Assembly (NCBI GenBank): GCA_964450405.1
Contig: CAYVCQ010000017.1
Coordinates: 1 to 64,000 of the forward strand
DNA: 64,000 nt
Direction of reading: 5' to 3'
Origin: WRGT01 sp964450405
GTDB lineage: Bacteria; Spirochaetota; UBA4802; UBA5550
Within the stretch, counting starts at the first letter, position 1; each line of letters opens with the position of its first letter. This document shows positions 1-7,500 of the stretch, piece by piece. The position numbers and the translations under genes are program-made. The notes beneath the pieces are model-generated. The model did no database searches and had not been told where the DNA came from. It was given only the letters and a program-made list of their open reading frames with translations.

Positions 1-29
1 TTCTCAATATACGCCAAGAAAGTCAATCA

Positions 30-959
30 TTAATTTTTTCTGCTTCGGAATTTAGCGAAATAGACCTTATTACCACTAATTTCTAGTATTTTCTGTACAT
101 TTTTAGCAGAATCTTCATTCTCAAACAATCCGAAAACTGTCGATCCGGAACCTGTCATTGAGGCAAAAAAAGCTCCATTTTCATATAATTTCTCTTTAAC
201 CAGTCCGATTTGAGGATACATCCCGAAAATACTCTCCTCAAAATCATTCCTGAAGATACCTTTCCACTCTGATTTTTGATCAATTTGACTAATAATTGAC
301 TTTATTTTATCAGAACAATTTATCGAAATATCTGATACAGGTTTTTTAAGAGATTCGTATGCAGATCCGGTATTTACATGTATTCCATTGTTAACCAGTA
401 TAATAGAACTATCATCAGTAATATCTGCCGGTAATACTACCTCCCCTCTAGCTTCAATAAATGCAAATCCTCCTTTTAAAAAGAAAGGGACATCTGAGCC
501 TGTAGCAGATGCAGCATTTAGTAAATAATCATTTGCATAAAGATTGTTTTCAGCAACCGGATTAGCAGCACCGATTTTATGAAATAATTCGGATATAATC
601 TTTAATGCTGCGGCTGCATTACTGCTGCCGCCTCCTAGTCCGGCTCCAGAGGGAATATTTTTAGATACGCTGAAAACAAAATGACCGCCTCTGCCAAGCA
701 GATGCATATACTTTTTTACAGCAATGGTAATAAGATTTTTTTCAACAGGTATGTTTTCAAATATTGAGGAAAACTCCCCCCCTTTATTTAGAATTTCAAC
801 TGAAACCTCACCGGCGGTCTTTGCCAGTTCATATTCTTCCAGTTCAACAATGTCACAAAGATCAAGCTCTGCCATCAAGCTGAAAAGATTGTGATAATTA
901 TCACTTCTACGGTTTAAAACCTCAAGGTGAATATTTATTTTAGCATATGATTTAATAAT
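30..959 (-). CDS. ispE: 4-diphosphocytidyl-2-C-methyl-D-erythritol kinase, likely AUU start
   Basis: GHMP-family kinase of the non-mevalonate (MEP) isoprenoid pathway; it phosphorylates CDP-methylerythritol in the cytoplasm. The ATP-binding loop PSGAGLGGGSSNAAAAL, the SATGSDVPFFLKGG motif and the C-terminal SMTGSGSTVFGLF motif are all present. The first ordinary start codons (TTG 876-878, ATG 873-875) would remove the conserved N-terminal substrate segment. Reading further upstream in the same frame, with no stop until 963-965, gives KSYAKINIHLEVLNRRSDNY, which matches the usual IspE opening (xAKINLxLxVxxRRxDGYH). That stretch holds no ATG, GTG or TTG; the plausible initiators are ATT at 957-959 or 954-956, with AGGA about 12 bases and TAGG about 5 bases upstream of the first. 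From 957-959 the product is 309 residues, close to the family norm. Gene identity is firm; the non-canonical start is inferred. Confidence 0.93.
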   Translation of the reverse strand: MIKSYAKINIHLEVLNRRSDNYHNLFSLMAELDLCDIVELEEYELAKTAGEVSVEILNKGGEFSSIFENIPVEKNLITIAVKKYMHLLGRGGHFVFSVSKNIPSGAGLGGGSSNAAAALKIISELFHKIGAANPVAENNLYANDYLLNAASATGSDVPFFLKGGFAFIEARGEVVLPADITDDSSIILVNNGIHVNTGSAYESLKKPVSDISINCSDKIKSIISQIDQKSEWKGIFRNDFEESIFGMYPQIGLVKEKLYENGAFFASMTGSGSTVFGLFENEDSAKNVQKILEISGNKVYFAKFRSRKN

Positions 960-1333
960 GTTTTACCTATTCCTGATAATCTGAAATGCAATCCGATTGT
1001 TCCATTAAAACAGAAATTTGCGGTCATACTAAGTGAATCTTTATAAACTCATCACATGGAATGGCTCATAATAAGGTCTTTTCCGGATTCTTCCGGAAGC
1101 TCAGCAGTATAATCAGAGCTTCAATAAAAACTAAAAAAATCAAAATGTCAACAACATTCTGACATCAGCTTCTAAGAACATGAGGCAGATAGTTTCTGTA
1201 ACGACTCCCGCGCAACTTAAAAAACCCGGATTAAGATGGAATTTTTTCTTCTCCGAAATATTTAACTTGAAATTAAGACCGACAGGATAATAATCTTTTA
1301 TAAAAGTAAAATATCAGATACAGGTAAAAAAAA
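960..1333. other. Intergenic region between divergent ispE and phosphatase genes
   Basis: About 370 bases without a gene between divergently transcribed units. The only clear structure is a 7-bp hairpin, TTCCGGA at 1081-1087 and TCCGGAA at 1092-1098 with a 4-base loop and no following U tract. Promoters for both neighbours should lie here; a TTGAAA at about 1268 followed by AT-rich sequence is a candidate for the rightward gene, not a firm one. Confidence 0.4.
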
Positions 1334-3505
1334 TTGAAATCATTGCTTATCTTTAATTATGTAATAATAACATTTGTATCCATATATTATTTATTCTCGC
1401 ATTTATTGAAAAAGAATAAAAACAGAACAGATCTTTTTTTTATCTTTCTTATGATTCTTTCAATAGCTGAATTTTTAATGATCGCGGCTGTAAATCTCCG
1501 CCCTTCGCTATTAGATATTTATTTAATAACAGGGAATCTATTACTCCTTCCGGCTATAATGTTAATTACACTGTTCTGCATATCTATACTTTTCCCTGCT
1601 GAGAATATAGGCAGGTTTAAGATTGCTCTGATTTTTATGCTTCTGATTATTATTTCTGATTCCACAGCGGTTTTTTTTATTCGAAACATAAACGAACTGA
1701 TAATTTCAAAATCACTGGAGATTATTAAAAACCGTGGAGCGCTGATTCAGGGAGGCATTATTCTTTTATTTTTGACAATAGTTCCTCTCCCTTTAATAAT
1801 TAAAATGCGGTACACTTCTTTCATGAGAATAAGAACAGCTATTATTTATTATTTATATGGTCTTTTTTTATCCTATCTTCTTATTATCTCTATATACTTC
1901 TCTGGATTTTATTTTTTCAAAGTACCGGTTCTTGAAAATCCGTTTATTCCAGTGCCATTATTGCTGATATATGTTCTTACGAATCATCTTATTTATAATT
2001 TAAAAAATAATGATTTTCAGAAATTTTATAAAATTCTTACTATCTATATTCTGGCTTTTATTGTTTTCTTTACACCAGTTTATGTTTTTCTCAAGTTTTA
2101 CTCCCTCCTCTTTGAATCTGGTGCCGGAAGTGTCTATATCAAATCTGTTATAATTTTTATTTATCTTGCCCTAACTTATAGAATAATAAGTCCATATATC
2201 GAAAGATTCCGCACTGGAAAGCTTCAGAATCTTCTCCACGCAATAAGTAAAACAGTAATACCTGTAAATGAACTGAAAAAGTTTTCGGATATGGATACTT
2301 TCTGGGCATATATTACAAACGATAATTTTCAGAATTTAAAATATACTCTGGGTATACAATCCGCTTATTTTATGCTTATTAACAGAAAAGATAATGTCTT
2401 CCAATTTACCTTTGGTTACGGCCCCGATCTGAATTTTCAATCTCTCGATGGGAAAAGTGAAATTGCAGAATATATATCCTCACGTGACGGCGTCTTTGAA
2501 AAGTCTTTTCTTATTACAAACACTTCAATTAAAAACGTAAATCAGAACATTCTCGATTTTTTTAATAATAATGGTATCGAAATCTCCATGGTGTTTAAGA
2601 ACATGTCAGATAACATCATCGGATTTCTTTTACTTGGAAAAATCGAAAATAATATATCCTACACTTCCGATCATCTGGCTGCTCTTGAAATTTTCAGAAT
2701 AAAGATTCAGAATCTCCTGATAACAGGTCTAATTCTCGACGAGGTTACCGCCGAACAGGTTGCAGAGCATGATAAAATTGTTGTATCTACAGTTAAAGAT
2801 AGAATTATTCCGGAGGAACTTGCTTCAATTCCCGGCATACGGATAGGGTCTCTTTATCTTAACAATTCTTCTTATGGCGGTGATTATTTCGACTCAGTAA
2901 AAATGTCCAATGATAAAGCTGTAATCTTTATATCAGAGACATCCTATTCAGGGATAGATTCGGCTCTCATCGGGATGGAGTTATTTTCTATACTTCACTC
3001 TAGGACATTAGTATTTAACTCACCGGAAAAAATTCTAAACAGTATGAATCAGGTTGTAAAAACATCAAGACTTACAAACAGCTTCGCAAGGTGCTCATGT
3101 ATTATAGTATCTTCAAATGGAAATTTCTCTTATGCCAATGCCTCTCACAATCCGCTTCTGATATTTGAACCGGAAAAGAATTTTTTTACTGAAATTGAGT
3201 CTGAGAATATTCCGCTTGGTATAGAAATGGGGCACCGATATTCTTTCACAACAGGAAAACTCAAAGAGGATTCCATTGGTGTTCTTTATTCCGATGGAGT
3301 CTTTTCATCCTGCAATGTTAAAGGTGAAACCTTCTCTCAGGAGAAACTAAAAGAAGTTGTGAAAAAATATTCCAGAGAAACACCATCGGTCATAACCAGA
3401 GAATTATATATGGCATACAATTCATTTATCGGAACAAAGGAACAGTTGAGCGATGTCACAATTATAGTTTTTAAAAGGATAAAAGGGGAGAATGAACAAC
3501 ACTGA
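1334..3505 (+). CDS. Membrane PP2C-like (RsbU/SpoIIE) phosphatase with GAF-like region
   Basis: Starts with TTG and ends 14 bases inside the next gene. About nine hydrophobic helices fill residues 1-285, a soluble region that looks GAF-like covers about 310-470, and a SpoIIE/RsbU-type serine phosphatase domain covers about 490-720. Phosphatase motifs seen are GGDYFDSV, SYANASHNPLLIF and GVLYSDGVF, which carry the first and last metal-binding acidic residues. The central motif, normally GDVSGHGxxAAL, reads SETSYSGIDSAL, so the usual aspartate is glutamate and the glycine-histidine pair is lost. Such proteins normally dephosphorylate anti-anti-sigma factors in partner-switching pathways; no anti-sigma or antagonist gene is adjacent. 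It may be a weakened or regulatory phosphatase. The coupling to the downstream DHH gene suggests one transcript. Confidence 0.8.
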   Translation: MKSLLIFNYVIITFVSIYYLFSHLLKKNKNRTDLFFIFLMILSIAEFLMIAAVNLRPSLLDIYLITGNLLLLPAIMLITLFCISILFPAENIGRFKIALIFMLLIIISDSTAVFFIRNINELIISKSLEIIKNRGALIQGGIILLFLTIVPLPLIIKMRYTSFMRIRTAIIYYLYGLFLSYLLIISIYFSGFYFFKVPVLENPFIPVPLLLIYVLTNHLIYNLKNNDFQKFYKILTIYILAFIVFFTPVYVFLKFYSLLFESGAGSVYIKSVIIFIYLALTYRIISPYIERFRTGKLQNLLHAISKTVIPVNELKKFSDMDTFWAYITNDNFQNLKYTLGIQSAYFMLINRKDNVFQFTFGYGPDLNFQSLDGKSEIAEYISSRDGVFEKSFLITNTSIKNVNQNILDFFNNNGIEISMVFKNMSDNIIGFLLLGKIENNISYTSDHLAALEIFRIKIQNLLITGLILDEVTAEQVAEHDKIVVSTVKDRIIPEELASIPGIRIGSLYLNNSSYGGDYFDSVKMSNDKAVIFISETSYSGIDSALIGMELFSILHSRTLVFNSPEKILNSMNQVVKTSRLTNSFARCSCIIVSSNGNFSYANASHNPLLIFEPEKNFFTEIESENIPLGIEMGHRYSFTTGKLKEDSIGVLYSDGVFSSCNVKGETFSQEKLKEVVKKYSRETPSVITRELYMAYNSFIGTKEQLSDVTIIVFKRIKGENEQH

Positions 3506-4574
3506 GGCATTCCTGCTGGCGGTTCAAAAGTATAAAAAAATAATGATTATAATTCTGGGATCACCGGATCCTGATGCGCTCGCTTCGGCTTATGCATTAA
3601 AAATTATGCTCTCTTCAGTTTCAATCAGTTCTGATATAATCATAACAAAAAAAATATCATTACCGCAGAATAAAGCCTTTGTGAAATATTTGAAAATACC
3701 TCTTTTCTATAAAAAAAATCTTAATCCTTTCAAATACGATGCCTACATCGTTCCAGACTTCCAGACAAATATAGTAGACGGGATTACCAACAAAATACCA
3801 TGTGCTGCCCATATAGATCATCATACAAAAACTGATAATAAAGTATTTTCTGATTTTTCACTAATTAAGACTGATTCCGGATCAACAAGTTCTTTGATTA
3901 CATTGATGATGAAAGACCAGCAGCCGGCTCTTCCGGTAAAAGATCTTATTTCCGCATCAACCGCACTGATGTTCGGAATTCAGACCGATACCGACAAGTA
4001 TGAACACGCGACTCCCATCGACATTGAGGCTCTACAGTATCTCGCCGAATTCTCTGATAAAAAGATAATTAACAAAATTAACGGCATCCCGATTTCACAG
4101 ATAACAATGAAGTGCTACAGGAAGGCCTCCTCCAATATACATATTTATAAAGACTGGCGGATCTATGGTATCGGCTACATAGATATTAAACATCGGGATT
4201 CCATTGCAATTACTGCTGACCTCCTTTTAAAAAAACCGGAAAATAACACTGTGATTGTTTACGCAATTGTTGAAGATAAAGATAGAGATGATCTCTTTCT
4301 TGATGTTTCATTCAGATCAAAATCTGAAATTCTCGACATCAACACATTGATTAAGGGTATTACACCAACCGGCGGTGGAAGACAATACAAGGGCGCTTAT
4401 CAGATTAAGCTGGATTATTTTCATTTCTGCCCTGATAAAGAATTGTTATGGAAAATAGTTGAAACAACCACGATAGAAAGATTGAAAAAAACCCGGGATG
4501 CTATTTATATCAGTGACACGGACACATTTTACTCTTCCGTACTGAAGCGGGCTGTTTCATTTTTTAAAAAATAA
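3492..4574 (+). CDS. DHH-family phosphoesterase (NrnA-like)
   Basis: 360 residues with the DHH fold: GSPDPDALASAYAL near residue 23 (metal-binding aspartates), the namesake HIDHHTK near residue 107, GIQTDTDKYEHAT near residue 162, and a DHHA1-type GGGRQYKGAYQ near residue 297. Relatives include NrnA-type nanoRNases/pAp phosphatases and cyclic-dinucleotide phosphodiesterases; which substrate is used cannot be told from the sequence. The canonical first motif HxNPDxDAxG is changed to GSPDPDALAS, so the usual leading histidine is absent. ATG overlaps the upstream phosphatase by 14 bases (translational coupling). Its stop overlaps the convergent giant gene by 11 bases, leaving no room for a dedicated terminator. 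Confidence 0.85.
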   Translation: MNNTEAFLLAVQKYKKIMIIILGSPDPDALASAYALKIMLSSVSISSDIIITKKISLPQNKAFVKYLKIPLFYKKNLNPFKYDAYIVPDFQTNIVDGITNKIPCAAHIDHHTKTDNKVFSDFSLIKTDSGSTSSLITLMMKDQQPALPVKDLISASTALMFGIQTDTDKYEHATPIDIEALQYLAEFSDKKIINKINGIPISQITMKCYRKASSNIHIYKDWRIYGIGYIDIKHRDSIAITADLLLKKPENNTVIVYAIVEDKDRDDLFLDVSFRSKSEILDINTLIKGITPTGGGRQYKGAYQIKLDYFHFCPDKELLWKIVETTTIERLKKTRDAIYISDTDTFYSSVLKRAVSFFKK

Positions 4575-7500
4575 AAGTTATACTTGCCGAAACCTGGTAT
4601 GACATCACTTCTCTGCTTATACCATTATTTTCCCTATTTCTGAATTTTTCAAGAGCTGCACTACCGGAAATTCCTCCCTGAACATTCTTATGAAGGTCCA
4701 GCTTCAGATCTGATGTTATCATCTGAAGATCATATGGCTCAGGGGATACGGTTCTGAAATAATCGTATCTGTTTATTTCCATTTTATATTCAACTGTAAA
4801 CAATGGAATACCGGTTAATTTATAAAATCTCGAGAAGAAATTATAAAGCCACACTACATCTGTTTCATATTTTGATGAAAATTTATGCCCGTAATCTTTT
4901 TCGCTGAATTCACTATTTCCTTCCATATTCTGAAGGTAAATATAATCACTCTCCCCTGGATTAAGATTGGTACTGATGTATTCTTTATTCATCTTTTCTC
5001 TATAATCAAATTCATATTTAAAAGATAGACTGCTTTTATCCCATTTGAAAATAATACCCGTTGATGGTGCTATTTTTTTCTCATTAATATTATATGTTAT
5101 CATCATACTGTCTGTAAAGTTAATTCCGAAATCGATGAAAGATGAATGATACGGCAACCCTTCTCCATTGCTTCTAAAAAAACTGAATTTAAATATTTTC
5201 ATGAGATCAAACTCTAAGTCTATACCTGCATCAGCAATCACAATCTGATTTGGAGTTCCGTAAATATTACTTCTTTCACAAACCTGACTTAAACTTCCTG
5301 AAGAAAACACTTTAAATAAATCACCCTCTACAGAAATATCAGTAGTAAATTTATCCATAAGTTTGATAGAATTGTTATACTCATTTGTACTGCTTATATC
5401 CCTGATTCCATTATCATCATTTAGTGTGCTGTAAATCATATCACGTCCTTCTCCTGCATTTCCTCTACCCTTAAAAAAGTAGCCCGGATAATAGTTAAAT
5501 AAATTATAAACAGGGGAAGAGATACCTGATAACACATTTGAAATTCCATACTTCTCGCTGAAAAAATCTGTACCTTCACCTTCATACGGTACATCTTTTT
5601 CATCAAAATAAATGGAACGATTGTAGTTAAACTGCAGATGTTTTACCCTTTTGAATAATTCTGTTTTACTTAACAATATTGGAATTTTAATTCCTGTAGT
5701 TAAATTTGACATACTGTTTTTTGACCGGCTGTATCCTTCACCGATTGCATTCGTATCTTTAAAATCTTTAAAACCGTTTTCCTTATAATCGATATCAATA
5801 TTATATTCCGGAGAAAAATATTTCAGAGATTTTACTCCAAACACAACGCCGGTGCTGTTATTTCTTTCCATATATTTCAAATTATTATTGCTGCTGAATG
5901 GCAAATGAAAATTTCCCTTCAAAGCACCATCAACTCCTGTTTCATCGTAGCCATCAAATCCTTCCATTTCTACAATCTCCTTTGAACCGGAGTTCAAGCG
6001 GGGACGGAAATAAAAGAGACTGTTTGAATAATCAATTTCAAATTTTGCATCAGACTGCTGTTTTTTTTCAGATTCATTCAGAGAAACAGATGTAGACAGA
6101 ATTGTATCATCAACAATCATTGAGTTTCTATCTACTTTTCTGTCGGAAAAAGCCATGTCGAGAATCATTTTAAGCGAGAGATTTCCAAACAGAAAATCTT
6201 TTAGTTCCTGTCTATAGATGAAAACAGGAGTGTGAACAACTTTAACGGTTTCCTCATTGTACTTGTTTCCATCAGTTACATCATCCTTTGTATTTTCATT
6301 TTTATCTATTGAATAAGAAAGCGATAGCGATGGGACAGCTCCACCCGGTGAACTAAAATCGGTATTAAATATGAAGTAATCCCGCTGGGCCTCTCCTTTT
6401 CTGGAATCGGGAACATCTTCATTCCAACTGTCGGTGGTGCTTGACTCTCTTATATAATTAGCACTTGCCCCCCAATTAGGAAGTATTCTTGCTGATGTAA
6501 ATATTTCATGGTAGTTTTCTTCTATGTCTGAGGATGTTTTATTTACAGAACTAAACTGCGAAGAGTGACCTTTAAATATATACTTTATATTCATGTCTGA
6601 AAGAACTGGAGTTCCGGAAGCAGTTTTAAACAGAGGACGCAGCGCTTTCAGATGTAGTTCATACCAGTGTGCATCACCTTCAAGTTTTTCCGGTTCAGAA
6701 ACATATATTTCATTAAGCCAGATCTTACCCGTCGTACCAGTTCCGTATATCACGGCCTTCATATATTTTATTCTCTTCATATCAGGATTTCCTGTAATCT
6801 GATACTTTTCTACGTTTCCGCCGGAGTTATCGGAGAGTTTAAGTTTAATTTCTTTCCATGTCAGAACTGAATCAGGAGTTACTCTGTACTCAACATAATC
6901 ATTGTCCGATGAACCTATAATAAATCCTAAAACATTTGCCGGATCAACACTCCTGGCGTTTAACCAGATATTCATTGTTTTATAATGCCGTATATCGAGC
7001 TCTTTTGAAAAATTTCGTTTAATTGAAACTGCGGTGTATATTCCAGGAATATTATACTCAATCTGCAGAGCTGTTTCACTTTCACGCCCTATATCATCAG
7101 TACTTTCATCTCCATAAAGTGAACTATAGACATTACTCTGCCTTATTAAAAACGAATCATTCCTGTAGTCGCTGTCATTTATACTGTTTACCTGTGTAAC
7201 TTTAAATGACGACGGATCGGTTACCGGAATACCGCCATTGAACTCCGGATTTTTCCACTTTGAACTTATCACCTTAAGAGTATCTATTGAAACTTTTCCG
7301 GATGATCCTATCCCCTGCCGCAGATAAAGTCTTATACTTTTTGCCTGCTGAAGAGTTTCAATCTGCGATGACGTTATAGTGCTCCAGTCGATGTAGACTC
7401 TTATCTTCTGCCATACACCGCTGTTTGGTGTAATTGTTGCAGAGTTAGGAAGATTACCGAGCTTCACAGTAAATATATTTTCGCTCGTATCCAATACTCC

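Noticed and set aside
30..878. ispE as a 5'-truncated pseudogene
   Set aside because: The missing N-terminus is present in frame upstream without a stop; only an ordinary start codon is missing, and all motifs are intact.
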